Positions 25,511 through 35,659 of a stretch of DNA of 64,000 nucleotides are shown here, piece after piece (the first letter of the stretch is position 1; every line of letters starts with the position of its first letter). The DNA is from Marinobacter salarius (lineage in GTDB: Bacteria > Pseudomonadota > Gammaproteobacteria > Pseudomonadales > Oleiphilaceae), in assembly GCF_032922745.1 (NCBI RefSeq), contig NZ_CP136693.1, forward strand, positions 1,922,001-1,986,000, read 5' to 3'. Below the pieces are notes generated by a model that worked only from the letters and a program-made list of their open reading frames with translations, searched no databases and was not told where the DNA came from. The translations under genes and the position numbers were made by a program.

Positions 25511-26233
25511 GTGCCACTAACGCTTCTGGTCATAGCACTGTCGGTTGTTGCGTGGGTCTGGCTGCGCAACCAGCCGGCCAGCCAACGTAAGCCGGCGATG
25601 ATAAAGCTGGCCTTGATGGCCGGTATCGGGATAGTGGTTCTGATGGCGGTTACCGGCCGTCTACACGCTCTATTCGCGTTGTTGGCGTTTCTCTACCCAC
25701 TGCTACGCCGGGTGCTGCCGTCATTATTGACAGGACGCATGGCGGGGGCCGGAACGGGAGATGCAAACGCAAGTTCAGGCAGTCAATCCCATGTGTCCGG
25801 CGACATTCTGGAAATGAGCCTGGATCATGACTCCGGCACCATGAGTGGCAAGGTCCTGAAAGGCCCCATGGCCGGGCGAGCGCTGGCGGACCTGGGCGAA
25901 AGCGAATTTCTTGAGCTGTTGCGATACTGCCGGGCGCACGACGAGGACTCCGCCCGGCTGCTGGAAAGTTATCTTGACCGCCGGTTCGGTGACTCATGGC
26001 GTGCTGACGATGAGGCCAGCGCTGGAGGCGAAGAATCCGAAGAACACGGCACTACCGGCGGCCCTCTTACCGAGAGCGAGGCCCTGGACATCTTGGGACT
26101 GGAGCCCGGTGCAACACAGGACGAGATCATTCAGGCCCATCGCAGGATGATGCAGAAAGTACACCCGGACCGTGGCGGAAGTAACTATTTGGCCGCCCGC
26201 ATCAATGAGGCCAAGGCGTGTTTGTTGAGCTGA
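25511..26233 (+). CDS. Membrane-anchored DnaJ domain protein
   Basis: 240-aa protein with a GTG start. One or two N-terminal membrane helices (about 3-20 and 32-70) precede a middle DUF-like region (SGDILEMSLDHDSGTMSGKVLKG). The C-terminal J domain (about 188-240) has the HPD motif in KVHPDRGGSNYL. The architecture is that of TIM14/DjlA-like co-chaperones. It probably recruits DnaK to the inner membrane. Follows the VWA gene. Confidence 0.82.
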   Translation: MPLTLLVIALSVVAWVWLRNQPASQRKPAMIKLALMAGIGIVVLMAVTGRLHALFALLAFLYPLLRRVLPSLLTGRMAGAGTGDANASSGSQSHVSGDILEMSLDHDSGTMSGKVLKGPMAGRALADLGESEFLELLRYCRAHDEDSARLLESYLDRRFGDSWRADDEASAGGEESEEHGTTGGPLTESEALDILGLEPGATQDEIIQAHRRMMQKVHPDRGGSNYLAARINEAKACLLS

Positions 26234-26256
26234 CGGCTTCTGTCGGATCTAGGCGA

Positions 26257-26580
26257 TCATTGTGCCAGGGGAACGTTACCCGATGTGTTAAGTGCAAAGC
26301 TGAGCAACCAACGATTCCCACGTTCAATCTTCGAAACCCGGTGTTGGTAGAGATCTGGTCGAAACAGGTATACCCGGCCAAACAAGTTGAAAATGTTCTT
26401 TTCGCAGATGAACTCACCGCCTGCTTTGGGCTTTACCAGAACACAATTGAGTTTGTACAGCCGGCCTTCGGAAGTCATGTCCAGGTGCGGTCCCACCTTG
26501 TGACCTTCCGGGTAGCGGACGAGGTACAGGTTCAGGCGTTTGGAGCGGAACAAAATCCGGGTTTTGACGTTTGCGGGCAT
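26257..26580 (-). CDS. Small 2OG-Fe(II) oxygenase-like protein
   Basis: 107-aa protein with a jelly-roll signature. PHLDMTS provides an H-x-D iron motif (about residues 31-33), QHRVSK near 80 the distal His, and RGNRWLLSFAL the usual C-terminal Arg strand. It is far shorter than typical prolyl-4-hydroxylase-like proteins (about 200 aa), so it is a minimal version or a fragment. It converges with the J-domain gene. Confidence 0.62.
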   Translation of the reverse strand: MPANVKTRILFRSKRLNLYLVRYPEGHKVGPHLDMTSEGRLYKLNCVLVKPKAGGEFICEKNIFNLFGRVYLFRPDLYQHRVSKIERGNRWLLSFALNTSGNVPLAQ

Positions 26581-26770
26581 TGAATGTGCGTTCTATCTTG
26601 GGAGGGTTGAGCCGTTAGTTTGTGCGGTTTGTCGGGTAGCCGTCAACCGTCGCTCCGAATCGTAACTTTCCTGCTACCAAAGTCCTGGCAGTTTCGTGAT
26701 TTCGTATCATGTACAGCAAACGGGTGGCTCTGGGAAGGTGGTGTTTAACCAACGAACGGGGGAGATCGTT

Positions 26771-27196
26771 ATGACTCAGTACCAGGGCAGTTGTTTTTGT
26801 GGCGCTGTTAAGTTTCAGGTATCTGGCGCACCCGAAGCGATGGGATATTGTCACTGTGATTCCTGTCGTCGCTGGTCGGCCGGGCCGGTGAATGCGTTTT
26901 CTCTGTGGCCATACGACAGCTTCGAGGTGTTAGCGGGTGCCGATCACATTGGCGAATTCCATCTCACGGAACAAAGCTATCGCAAGTGGTGTAAAAAGTG
27001 CGGTGGTCATGTGTTTACCGATCATCCGGCGTTAAGTCTTATGGACGTCTATGTTGCCAACCTTCCGGACCTGGCGTTTGAGCCCGCGGTCCATGTGCAT
27101 TACCAGGAATCGGTACTGCCGATTCGCGACGGGCTACCAAAGATGAAGGATGTTCCGGCCGAGATGGGCGGGTCAGGCGACACTTTGCCAGAGTGA
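26771..27196 (+). CDS. GFA family (CENP-V) zinc protein
   Basis: 141-aa protein with the GFA zinc-cysteine pattern: GSCFCGAVKF, CHCDSCRRW and WCKKCGGH. These bind two zinc ions. The family was named after glutathione-dependent formaldehyde-activating enzyme, but most members have unknown substrates. A GGGGGAGA ribosome site supports the start at 26771 over an upstream in-frame start at 26696. Confidence 0.85.
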   Translation: MTQYQGSCFCGAVKFQVSGAPEAMGYCHCDSCRRWSAGPVNAFSLWPYDSFEVLAGADHIGEFHLTEQSYRKWCKKCGGHVFTDHPALSLMDVYVANLPDLAFEPAVHVHYQESVLPIRDGLPKMKDVPAEMGGSGDTLPE

Positions 27197-27339
27197 TTTG
27201 ATGAGAGCGGGGCGGGTGGCGCATCGAATTTCCACTTATGCCTATATATCCAATTCAATAAGCATGCTAAAACGTCTCGCCCGGTGCTCGCTCGCTTTTT
27301 TCGGGCGCCGGGTACTCTTCCATTCATCGAGATTTCAGC

Positions 27340-27684
27340 ATGTCAGACAAGTTCTTCTACAAAGGCCGGCAGGACGCGCGCCAGCACCACACCGCCCATG
27401 GTGGCTTCCAGACCAAGGCCAGTCAGAAGAGTGGCAGCAAGAAGTTTCCGCTAACACTGGTGGTTACCAGTGAGGCGCGCAGGCAGGAGGTCGAAGCTCA
27501 GGTGGCGGAAGCCAATCTGCATGCCAACATTACAGTGGATGCCCGCGAGGGTGCGGTTGAATCCATCACCGAACTGACGGCACTCCTGAACAAAGGGGCG
27601 ACGGTGACCACGGCGAAACTGCCTTCCCGCAATGATCCTTGCCATTGCGGGAGTGGTGCCAAGTTCAAGAAGTGCTGTGGTTGA
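27340..27684 (+). CDS. PBPRA1643-family SEC-C motif protein
   Basis: 114-aa protein. The N-terminus (MSDKFFYKGRQDARQHHTAH) and the C-terminal zinc-binding SEC-C motif (DPCHCGSGAKFKKCC, residues about 99-113) match the PBPRA1643 family of SWIM/SEC-C proteins. Role unknown. It converges with tenA, 11 bases apart. Confidence 0.85.
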   Translation: MSDKFFYKGRQDARQHHTAHGGFQTKASQKSGSKKFPLTLVVTSEARRQEVEAQVAEANLHANITVDAREGAVESITELTALLNKGATVTTAKLPSRNDPCHCGSGAKFKKCCG

Positions 27685-27695
27685 CCACGCGTTTC

Positions 27696-28364
27696 TCAAT
27701 CGCTCTGTTTCAGACCCATTTCCCAGAAATCGATTTCCAGCCGGGTGGCGTCGCTGAATATCCGGGTAAGCTGCTCGAACCTGGCGGGGGATACATCCGC
27801 CAGTCGTTCATCCAGCCACTGGATTTCCGCGTGCATGGCCTGCTGGAACTCGTCGCTTTCATACATGGCGATCCAGGCGTCATACGGGTTTTTGTCTCCC
27901 CGAATGGTTTCTGCCCGTTTGTTCAGCCAATTGGCGATTTCCCCGTAGCCCACCATGCAGGGTGAGAGCGCAACATGCAGGTCGAGCAAATCGCCGCGGT
28001 TGCCCGTGTCGAGCACATAGCGTGTGTAGGCAAGGGTGGCGCGCGCTTCCGGCAGGTTGGCAAGTTCTGCTTCTGAAATGCCCCATTCCTTGCAGTAGCT
28101 GATGTGTAGGTCCAGCTCTACATCCACGATGGCCTGCAAGCCTTCCTTTGCCTGGCGGAGATCCAGCAAGGTTGGGCTTTTGTAGGCCGCCAGGGCGAAG
28201 GCGCGGGCAAACTGGATCAGGAACAGGTAATCCTGCTTGAGGTAGTGCTGAAACGCTTCGGGAGCGAGCGACGCATCGCCTAACTGCTTTACGAAACTGT
28301 GTTCAATGTAGTCGCGCCATTCTGTCCGGCAAGCCTTCCTTAGGTCTTCGAACTGATACGTCAT
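27696..28364 (-). CDS. tenA: TenA family aminopyrimidine aminohydrolase (thiaminase II)
   Basis: 222-aa all-helical TenA protein. Catalytic Cys in SPCMVGYGEI (near residue 135), FVKQLGDASLAPEAFQHYL and the C-terminal FWEMGL with its conserved Glu fit the family. It salvages the pyrimidine moiety of degraded thiamine. Followed by the rnz-AAA ATPase pair on the same strand upstream, 15 bases from rnz. Confidence 0.9.
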   Translation of the reverse strand: MTYQFEDLRKACRTEWRDYIEHSFVKQLGDASLAPEAFQHYLKQDYLFLIQFARAFALAAYKSPTLLDLRQAKEGLQAIVDVELDLHISYCKEWGISEAELANLPEARATLAYTRYVLDTGNRGDLLDLHVALSPCMVGYGEIANWLNKRAETIRGDKNPYDAWIAMYESDEFQQAMHAEIQWLDERLADVSPARFEQLTRIFSDATRLEIDFWEMGLKQSD

Positions 28365-28379
28365 TGTGAATATCCTTCG

Positions 28380-29360
28380 TCAGATTGAATGTGTTTGGGT
28401 CAGGCAACTCAACGACAAATCCTTTTCCAGCCGATAGGTATCAAAATCCTGCGCCAGAAACAGTTGGCCCTTGTAGTGCTGCATGGCTTCGGCCGCCAGT
28501 TGGTTGATGTGGGGCGCGCCTCCCGGCCCGGACTGGTAACGTGAGCTGAAATGGGTCAACACCAGGTTGGGCAAGTGAGCTTGTTGGGCGAATCGGGCGA
28601 CCTGTTCAGCGGAGCTGTGTTGTGGCCAGGGGCCGACCCGGTCGGCCACGTCCTGGGTATAGGTGGCTTCGTGGATCAGCACGTGGGTGCCGTTGCAGGC
28701 ATCGGCCAGCAGGTCTGGGGTGTCGTTGTCGCCGGCGACGATCAGGCGGCGGGCCGTGCGGGGAATGTGTGTGTAATCGTCACTTCTGAGCAGGCGGCCA
28801 TCCTCCAGCGTTATATCGTTGCCTTTCTGCAATTCGCCCCAGCCGGGTCCGGGCTCGATGCCTTCCGCGCTTAATTTGTCCCGCAGTAGTTGTCGCTCCA
28901 GGCTTTGCTCGGTGAACACATAGGCGCGGCAGTCGACACGATGGGACAGTGCCACATTGGTAACCCTGACGTGCTCATCCTGCCACTGGAAATCCGATGC
29001 TTCGGAATCGATAAAGTTTAGCGAGTAGCTGAGACTGGAGTCGCTGTTTGCGAGCACTGCGCTGATGAAGCGTTGTACCTGGGTGGGGGCAACGATGTCC
29101 AGCGGTTCCGTGCGGCCAAGCATGGAGGCGCTGGTGAGCAGCCCTGGAAGGCCGAACGTGTGATCGCCGTGGATATGGGTGATAAAGATGGCGCGCAATT
29201 GCACAACCGAGTAGCGGGTGCGAAGCAACTGGTGCTGCGTGCCTTCACCGCAGTCGATCAAATACCAGGGTTTGGGACCGGAGTGACACAAGGCCAAGCC
29301 GCTCACATTTCGTGACCGTGTCGGGGTGCCGGCGGATGTGCCCAGGAAGGTGAACTCCAT
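28380..29360 (-). CDS. rnz: Ribonuclease Z
   Basis: 326-aa metallo-beta-lactamase fold nuclease. The start at 29360 (MEFTFLGTSAG) is typical. Metal motif HIHGDHTFGLPG near residue 63, further ligands at SHRVDC, GDNDTP and HFSSRYQ. Processes tRNA 3' ends or acts as RNase BN. A run of five extra residues back to 29375 is not needed. It begins 2 bases after the AAA ATPase stop, so the two are coupled. Confidence 0.9.
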   Translation of the reverse strand: MEFTFLGTSAGTPTRSRNVSGLALCHSGPKPWYLIDCGEGTQHQLLRTRYSVVQLRAIFITHIHGDHTFGLPGLLTSASMLGRTEPLDIVAPTQVQRFISAVLANSDSSLSYSLNFIDSEASDFQWQDEHVRVTNVALSHRVDCRAYVFTEQSLERQLLRDKLSAEGIEPGPGWGELQKGNDITLEDGRLLRSDDYTHIPRTARRLIVAGDNDTPDLLADACNGTHVLIHEATYTQDVADRVGPWPQHSSAEQVARFAQQAHLPNLVLTHFSSRYQSGPGGAPHINQLAAEAMQHYKGQLFLAQDFDTYRLEKDLSLSCLTQTHSI

Positions 29361-29362
29361 TG

Positions 29363-30544
29363 TTAATCCGCCCATTGCCAGGGTGGCGCATCCAACAAAC
29401 CCTGCCCCAGGACGATGGTTTCGCCAAGGTCCTTGTTCAGGGCGATGGAGTTACAGTCGCCATCCTGTTCCAGAGTTGCCACCAAACGTGGTGCGTGGGA
29501 AACGACCCACACCTGGGTTTCACGTGATGCTCGATTGATCAGGCGCCCCAAGGCAGGCAGCAAGTCCGGGTGCAGGCTGGTTTCCGGTTCATTAAGCACC
29601 AATAGTGACGGTGGTCTTGGCGTGAGTAGTGCGGCTACCAGCAACAGGTAACGAAGCGTGCCGTCCGACAGCTCCGCCTGGTTTAAGGGGCGCAGCAACC
29701 CCTCCTGCAAAAACTGCAGTATGAAACGGTTGCCGGAGTCTGCCTCAAAGTTGATGGTTGCCCCGGGAAAGGCATCCTCAATGGCATCGTACAACGCCGC
29801 CCGGTCGCCAATCTCGTGGATGGTCCGCAGAGCCGCGACCAGGCTATGGCCGTCGTGATCAAGCACCGGCGTTCGCGTACCGATTTGGGGAGTGCGGATG
29901 ATGGACTGGGGATCGGTTCGGAACTGGTCGTAGAAGCGCCAGTTGCGGATGGTTTGCCGGACAGCATGAACCTCGGGCACAGCCACCGGATCGCTGATTT
30001 CGTTGAGGATGCTTTCGTAGGTGTTGAGGTGGGCGTTGTAGACTTCCCATTTACGACCGTTGCGCACTTTCACCACAGGCCCGACCCGGTCAATCAGGCA
30101 ACTGCTGGGACGGCAGACGTCTCCCGCCCAAATGCACTCGCGCTTGATTTCCGGGTCAAACTGAAACATGGACGGGTCCTGGTAGCCCGCAAATCCCTGA
30201 GGGGCGGGCATACCCAGTGAGATGGCGTAGCCGAAGTCTTCACCCACGAAGCCGAGTCTGAGCCGGCTGTTCTGTTTTTTGGCAGAGCCCTGTACGGGAT
30301 CGACACCGTCTTTCATGCCTTTGGTAAAGGTCTCCGGCCCTGCCCAGAACGTGTAATCCAGCCCGCCTTCCTGCGCGATCGACGAGATTAAGTTGCCCTT
30401 TGCGGTTTCAGCCAGTAACCGCAGAGACTTGTAAAGGTTGGATTTGCCGCAGCCGTTGGGCCCGGTTACCACATTGAGGCCGGTCAGGGGCGCGACGATA
30501 CTCTTGAGGCTGCGGTAGTTGGATACGGCAAATGCGTTGATCAT
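29363..30544 (-). CDS. AAA family (RecF/SMC-like) ATPase
   Basis: 393-aa ATPase of the OLD/RecF-like AAA_21 type. N-terminal SNYRSLKS and Walker A GPNGCGKSN (about 29-37), signature-like LSDGTLRYL near 298, Walker B LLVLNEPETSLHP near 317, and VVSHAPRL. No nuclease (TOPRIM) domain is present. Many such proteins serve in defence or repair, but the coupled rnz gene and the housekeeping setting give no clear role. Confidence 0.82.
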   Translation of the reverse strand: MINAFAVSNYRSLKSIVAPLTGLNVVTGPNGCGKSNLYKSLRLLAETAKGNLISSIAQEGGLDYTFWAGPETFTKGMKDGVDPVQGSAKKQNSRLRLGFVGEDFGYAISLGMPAPQGFAGYQDPSMFQFDPEIKRECIWAGDVCRPSSCLIDRVGPVVKVRNGRKWEVYNAHLNTYESILNEISDPVAVPEVHAVRQTIRNWRFYDQFRTDPQSIIRTPQIGTRTPVLDHDGHSLVAALRTIHEIGDRAALYDAIEDAFPGATINFEADSGNRFILQFLQEGLLRPLNQAELSDGTLRYLLLVAALLTPRPPSLLVLNEPETSLHPDLLPALGRLINRASRETQVWVVSHAPRLVATLEQDGDCNSIALNKDLGETIVLGQGLLDAPPWQWAD

Positions 30545-30585
30545 AATCTCAAGATCACTGAGTTTGGTAAAAAAGTCTCGTTATC

Positions 30586-33500
30586 TCAAGCGCTCTCAGC
30601 CGCTTGAATTCGGTTTCGGCCGCTCTCTTTGGCTTTGTAGAGTGCGGCATCGGCGGCAAAGACCAATTCTTCGAGACTGCTCTTGTCATCGGGAACGATG
30701 GTGGCGCAGCCCACGCTGACGGTGATGCAATCTCGCGCCGTTGAATGGTCGTGCCTGATGTCCAATGCTTCGATGGCAACGCGGGCATTTTCAGCGACCT
30801 GTATCGCACCATTTTCGTCAGTATTGGGGAGTATCAGAATGAACTCTTCTCCCCCGTAGCGCGCCACCATGTCGGTTGAGCGCTGCAGTTGCGCCTGCAG
30901 TGTCTCGGCAACCCGGATCAGGCATTCGTCACCCATCTGGTGGCCGTAATTGTCGTTGAAGTGCTTGAAGTGATCCACATCGAGCATAACCACAGATAAG
31001 GGCTGGGGCTGCCTTCTCAGGCGCAGCCAGGTGTCTTTGAGGTAGGCGTCACCGGAACGCCTGTTAGCGACGCCGGTCAGGCCATCGCGGTCGGCCAGGC
31101 GTTGCAGTTCTTCATTGAGTTCTTCCAGCTCTGCCGTGCGTTCAACCACTTTCTCTTCCTGGAGCCGGGAATGGTCCTGTACCTGGGTGTAGAGCCGGGC
31201 GTTTTCGATGGCGACAGCCGCCTGGGCGGAGAGCAGTTGAATCAATTCCACCCGGTCGTCGGTGAAGACGGCGTCGGTCAGGTTGTTCTCCATGTAGACC
31301 GCCGCCTCAAAACGTTCCCGCACGATGATAGGGACACACAGTACTGATCGTGGATGCAGGTGAACAGTGTAGGGGTCGTTCACAAACGGGCCGTCGGCCA
31401 TGGCATCGTGCAGGACCACGGCTTCGCCCCTTTGAAACACCTGGCTGATCACGCTCATTGGCAGGGCGAGGGCCTTGCCCTGACGATCGCTGAGTGTTGA
31501 GTGGGTAGGGATCTCAACCTGTGGTGACGGCTGCTCTGGCCGGATTATGGCCTCGACACTGAACGCACCACCGGCCCGGACAATCAGGCAGCCCCATTGC
31601 CCACCGGCATTTTCCAGCAGAATCGCCAGGGTTTTCTGCAACAGCTGGTCCAGCACCATCTCGCCGGAGATCTCACGGGAGGCTTTCATAACCGATGCCA
31701 GGTCGAGACTGGCCAAATGGCTTCCTGGTGGGCTGAGGTGGGCCTGAACCCACTGACGAAGCACCGGGAACTCGTCTTCCAGCTGTTCTACCTTGCGTTG
31801 TGCGCCCCAGCGGTTGTATACCCCGTGGGCACCACGGAGATAACCCTCGGCTGAACGCCGTTTACCCACTGCCAGCAGGTGCCGTGCGGCGCGCTCAAAG
31901 GCAGTGGCCTCATCGCGCAGGAAGCCGTTTGCCCGTGCCGTGTCGATGGCCGTGTCATAGAGCTCCAGTGCGGCGTCGTGCCTGCCATCCAGGCGGGCGA
32001 GTTCTGCGGTCATCAGCCATTGAAGGTGGCGGAAATTCGCTTCGCAATTGTCCGCCCAACGGGTCATGCGCGCCAGGTCCCGTTCCAGGCGTTCTCGTGT
32101 GGCCTGTTGGTCAGCCCTGTTCATGGTGGGGAATAGGGTCGTGAGGGTGAGGTTGGCAACAATGTAGAAACGCACGAGCTGGGGCAGGGACATCGCGGAC
32201 TTGATTAGCTTGTCCTGCTTTCTGACAAAGTGCAGTGCCTGTTCGTAGTTCCCGTAGAGCAGGTTGATCTCGGCACTGTAGATATGATGATTGGCAATGC
32301 CGGTCATGAACTGGCGCGTACTCATTGCCTCGAGACACGCCTGGTCATCAAAATCATCGGTGCTCAGACTGGCCGGTGAGTGGGTGGTGCCAAGAAAATT
32401 GCGCTGCATCTGTAGGAAGAGGGAACCGGAGTCCAGCGAATCCTGGTAGGCGCACTCGCGAACGATGTTGAGGTTTTCCTGATGCAACTGGCTTGCGGTT
32501 TCCAGATCCATGCCCGGGTCCCAGATCACGCAGTCCTGGGCACTGTAGGCCAGATAGAGCAGGTCGCCGGATTGATAGCCGGCTTCGATGCCCTTGCGGA
32601 ACCAGGGCGTGAGCGTTGCCCAGTGGTTGCTCCAGTGATGAACGAACATGGCGTATACATAGATAACGCGCGCCCTCAGGCTGAGGTCATCAAGCCGTTC
32701 ATTGATGGCCAGGCCAACCTTGGCGTACTGATAGCCCAGGGCGGGCTCGTCCAGCTCACCACACAAAAGCATGCCGTAGGCGGCATAGGCAAACGCCGAT
32801 TCCGGGCAGTTGCCCCGATGCAAAGCCAGGTTAACCGCTTTTAGCACCAGGTAGCTGAACAGCTTGCTGCCGGAGAGAAACGCGGCCGCAAAGATTTCCA
32901 TCAGCAGACGCATGGCGGTCAATGTGGCTGGGTCTTCGATGACAGGAGCATCAACCAGGTCGGTGATTTCGCGGCCAGCCAGGTTCGTCAGTACCCGTTG
33001 GCGTTCGACATCGATATCGTGCTGGCTGGGGTGTTCGGTGAAATTGACACCCAATAGTGCCAGCCCCTCAATGGCAGCGTGAATAGACGCCTCCATTCTA
33101 CCCAGCGTGGCATTCTGCCGGGTACGTATGGCGAGAATGTCGGCGCGATGCAGCCGGGAGTCCGCATGGTCCAGCATCTGCTCCAACCAATGGTCGGCCT
33201 CTTCGGTACGTCCGGTGAGGTAGAGGCAAAGCTGTATCTCTGACGCCAATGTGGCCATCAGTGAGGGCATCTGTGACCAGGCGTCGTCTGGCAGCAATTC
33301 CTCGGCGACCTGCAAGTAGTCGAGTGCCTGTTGATAGGCCGAGGTTTGTCGGGCGCGACTGCCGGCACGAAGGTTGAACTCGGCCAGTTGAAGGCGTTCT
33401 GACCCGGACTGGATCAGCGCGCGCCCCTGATTGAGATGATTCACGATATCAATCAATTGGTCATCGGCGACCTGCCCGCCGCCGTGTTGTAACATCAGGC

Positions 33501-35640
33501 GCCCGACCGTTAGGTGTACCCTGGGGAGCTCGTCGGTCGCAATGAGGTTGTAGGCAGCCTGCTGCACACGGTCATGCTGAAAACGATAGCTGGGGTTGAG
33601 CACCCGCTCTTCGTCCTGGTGTCTCGCCAGGCGATAATCACTGTGTAGCGGCAGCACGGTGTACTGTTTCAACGCCGGCAGAAGGGCCCGGGCGGTTTCC
33701 GCAACGGTATGCTCGTAGATGGTGGCGAGCGTTTGCAGGGTAAAGGTATTCCCGATGCTGGCGGCCAGTTGAAGTACGTTCTGTGTTTCGTCCGGGAGCT
33801 GTCGCAGGTTATCCAGCATGAACTCAACCACGTCATGGCTGGTTTCATCCCAACTGGCCCTGTCGAGCTGCCAGTGCCATTGGCCACTGCCCGAATCTGA
33901 CCAGATTGCCCCCTGGGCATGGAACTGTCGCAGCAACTCGTTGGTAAAGAAGGGGTTGCCCTGGGCGCGGTGAAACAGCATCTCGCTCAGTGTGCGGCTC
34001 GTTTCCGGCTCGCAACGCAGGGCATCGGCCACCATTTGGTCCACCGACGATTCATCAAGCGGCCCCACAGGGATCTGATGAATTCGCCGATGGTTGTTGA
34101 GGTCATCCAGGAGCAATCTGAGCGGGTGCCCAGGGCCGACTTCATTGCTGCGATAGGCGCCAATCAACAGCAGGTGGCTCTGGTCCCTGGAGGTGACTAT
34201 ACGGCGTATCAGGTCGAGGGTTGGGGTGTCGCTCCACTGCAGATCGTCCAGGAACAGCACGACCGGATGGCCTTCGCCGGCAAACACTCGCAGGAATGCG
34301 GTCAGTACCAGCTGCAACCGGTTACGGCTCTCTGAGGGTGGCAGCTCGGTCACAGGGGGTTGTTCGCCGATAATCAGCGCCAGCTCCGGTACCAGGTCGA
34401 TCACCAGGGCGCCGTTGGGCCCCAGCGCACCAAGCAGTTCGGTGCGCCAGCAGTCAAGCTGGTTGTCGGGCTCTAGCATGATTTGCTGCACGAGGGCACG
34501 AAAGGTGGCTGCCAGTGCTGAGTAGGCTTCGCTTTGCTGGAACTGGTCGAACTTGCCCTGGACCAGGAAGCCGCGTTCGCGGATCTGGTAGCGATCAATT
34601 TCGTTGACCAGTGCCGACTTGCCAACGCCGGAGTAGCCGTGAACCAGGCAGAAGCGGGATCGTCCCTCCACCGCCTGCTCGAACAGGCCCAGCAGCTCCT
34701 GCAGCTCGCGCTCACGGCCGTAAAGTGCCTGGGGAATCAGAAACTTCTGCAGATGATCCTTTTCACCCAGTGTGAAGGGCAGCAGTGGCAGATCCTGTTC
34801 TATCGACGTGGCGCAACGGGATAGGTCGTGCAGCAGGCCCAGGCTGCTTTGATAACGTTCTTCCGGGGATTTGGCCAGAAGCTTCAGCACAATGTCTGAA
34901 AGGGCCTCGGGTATGTCCTCAAACACGGTGTGAGGCGCCGGAGGCAGACGACTTATGTGGCTGTGTACCCACTCCAGGGTATTGTTGGCTGTAAACGGAG
35001 GTTGGCCGGTCAGAAGTTCAAACAGCAGCAAGCCGAGGGAATAGTAGTCCGAGCGGTAGTCGAGGCTCCGATTCATGCGCCCGGTCTGTTCCGGCGACAT
35101 GTAGGCCAATGCCGCCTCGGGCTGATTGGGCAGCTGTTTGGCCTGCCGCTCCTGCCCCAGCTCCGATGCTATATTGAACCCCGACAGCACCAGTGCGCCA
35201 CTTCTTGAGTCAAACAGGACGTTATGGGGTGTCAGCGACTTGTGCACGATGTCCTGTGCGTGGATGTCGCTCAGAATCTGTACCAGGGCCTGGGCTATTT
35301 TCAGCGCCTGGGGCAGGGGCGAGCGTCTGTTACGGCTCTCGGCCATTACCGAGGCAAGCGAACGCTCACAGGGATCGGTGATGAGCGCCAGGTTCCCACT
35401 ACCGTGTGGCAGTATGTCATGAACCCTGCGTACGCCTTTCACGCCGTCGAGCCGTGAAGCAATGCTGGCTTCGTGATTGAGCGTGGCCACCTGCCTGCGG
35501 TCGGGATATTCGGTATCAAGGGTTTCAATGCAGACGTCTGCACCGTCCGAGAGTCGCCGTGCGCGATAGACCGCCCGGCCTGCTTTTCTCCAGAGGCAGA
35601 AGGAGATTGTGTATCCGGGCAGCTGTAATTCGCTCTGCAT
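30586..35640 (-). CDS. Pseudokinase-ATPase-GAF-diguanylate cyclase
   Basis: 1,684-aa multidomain protein. It has an N-terminal protein-kinase-like domain (about 1-270), AAA_16/STAND ATPase (from about 305, Walker A GYSGVGKSA), a long helical repeat region (about 640-1270), GAF (about 1310-1480), coiled coil and a C-terminal GGDEF domain. The kinase domain is degenerate: HRD is HKS, DFG is SGF, and the Lys strand reads VCIETL. The cyclase has GGEEF (30841-30858) with an intact RxxD product-inhibition site five residues before it. So it likely makes c-di-GMP in response to a signal sensed upstream. Confidence 0.85.
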   Translation of the reverse strand: MQSELQLPGYTISFCLWRKAGRAVYRARRLSDGADVCIETLDTEYPDRRQVATLNHEASIASRLDGVKGVRRVHDILPHGSGNLALITDPCERSLASVMAESRNRRSPLPQALKIAQALVQILSDIHAQDIVHKSLTPHNVLFDSRSGALVLSGFNIASELGQERQAKQLPNQPEAALAYMSPEQTGRMNRSLDYRSDYYSLGLLLFELLTGQPPFTANNTLEWVHSHISRLPPAPHTVFEDIPEALSDIVLKLLAKSPEERYQSSLGLLHDLSRCATSIEQDLPLLPFTLGEKDHLQKFLIPQALYGRERELQELLGLFEQAVEGRSRFCLVHGYSGVGKSALVNEIDRYQIRERGFLVQGKFDQFQQSEAYSALAATFRALVQQIMLEPDNQLDCWRTELLGALGPNGALVIDLVPELALIIGEQPPVTELPPSESRNRLQLVLTAFLRVFAGEGHPVVLFLDDLQWSDTPTLDLIRRIVTSRDQSHLLLIGAYRSNEVGPGHPLRLLLDDLNNHRRIHQIPVGPLDESSVDQMVADALRCEPETSRTLSEMLFHRAQGNPFFTNELLRQFHAQGAIWSDSGSGQWHWQLDRASWDETSHDVVEFMLDNLRQLPDETQNVLQLAASIGNTFTLQTLATIYEHTVAETARALLPALKQYTVLPLHSDYRLARHQDEERVLNPSYRFQHDRVQQAAYNLIATDELPRVHLTVGRLMLQHGGGQVADDQLIDIVNHLNQGRALIQSGSERLQLAEFNLRAGSRARQTSAYQQALDYLQVAEELLPDDAWSQMPSLMATLASEIQLCLYLTGRTEEADHWLEQMLDHADSRLHRADILAIRTRQNATLGRMEASIHAAIEGLALLGVNFTEHPSQHDIDVERQRVLTNLAGREITDLVDAPVIEDPATLTAMRLLMEIFAAAFLSGSKLFSYLVLKAVNLALHRGNCPESAFAYAAYGMLLCGELDEPALGYQYAKVGLAINERLDDLSLRARVIYVYAMFVHHWSNHWATLTPWFRKGIEAGYQSGDLLYLAYSAQDCVIWDPGMDLETASQLHQENLNIVRECAYQDSLDSGSLFLQMQRNFLGTTHSPASLSTDDFDDQACLEAMSTRQFMTGIANHHIYSAEINLLYGNYEQALHFVRKQDKLIKSAMSLPQLVRFYIVANLTLTTLFPTMNRADQQATRERLERDLARMTRWADNCEANFRHLQWLMTAELARLDGRHDAALELYDTAIDTARANGFLRDEATAFERAARHLLAVGKRRSAEGYLRGAHGVYNRWGAQRKVEQLEDEFPVLRQWVQAHLSPPGSHLASLDLASVMKASREISGEMVLDQLLQKTLAILLENAGGQWGCLIVRAGGAFSVEAIIRPEQPSPQVEIPTHSTLSDRQGKALALPMSVISQVFQRGEAVVLHDAMADGPFVNDPYTVHLHPRSVLCVPIIVRERFEAAVYMENNLTDAVFTDDRVELIQLLSAQAAVAIENARLYTQVQDHSRLQEEKVVERTAELEELNEELQRLADRDGLTGVANRRSGDAYLKDTWLRLRRQPQPLSVVMLDVDHFKHFNDNYGHQMGDECLIRVAETLQAQLQRSTDMVARYGGEEFILILPNTDENGAIQVAENARVAIEALDIRHDHSTARDCITVSVGCATIVPDDKSSLEELVFAADAALYKAKESGRNRIQAAESA

Positions 35641-35659
35641 CAGGTGCCGCTCCTGGGGA

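Noticed and set aside
27240..27320. GC-rich hairpin before the SEC-C gene
   Set aside because: The arms pair only over about five bases with a large loop; not convincing as a terminator or RNA.
29363..30544. Defence system based on an OLD-like ATPase
   Set aside because: The ATPase has no nuclease domain and no partner gene (such as a UvrD-like helicase or toxin); its only close neighbour is rnz.
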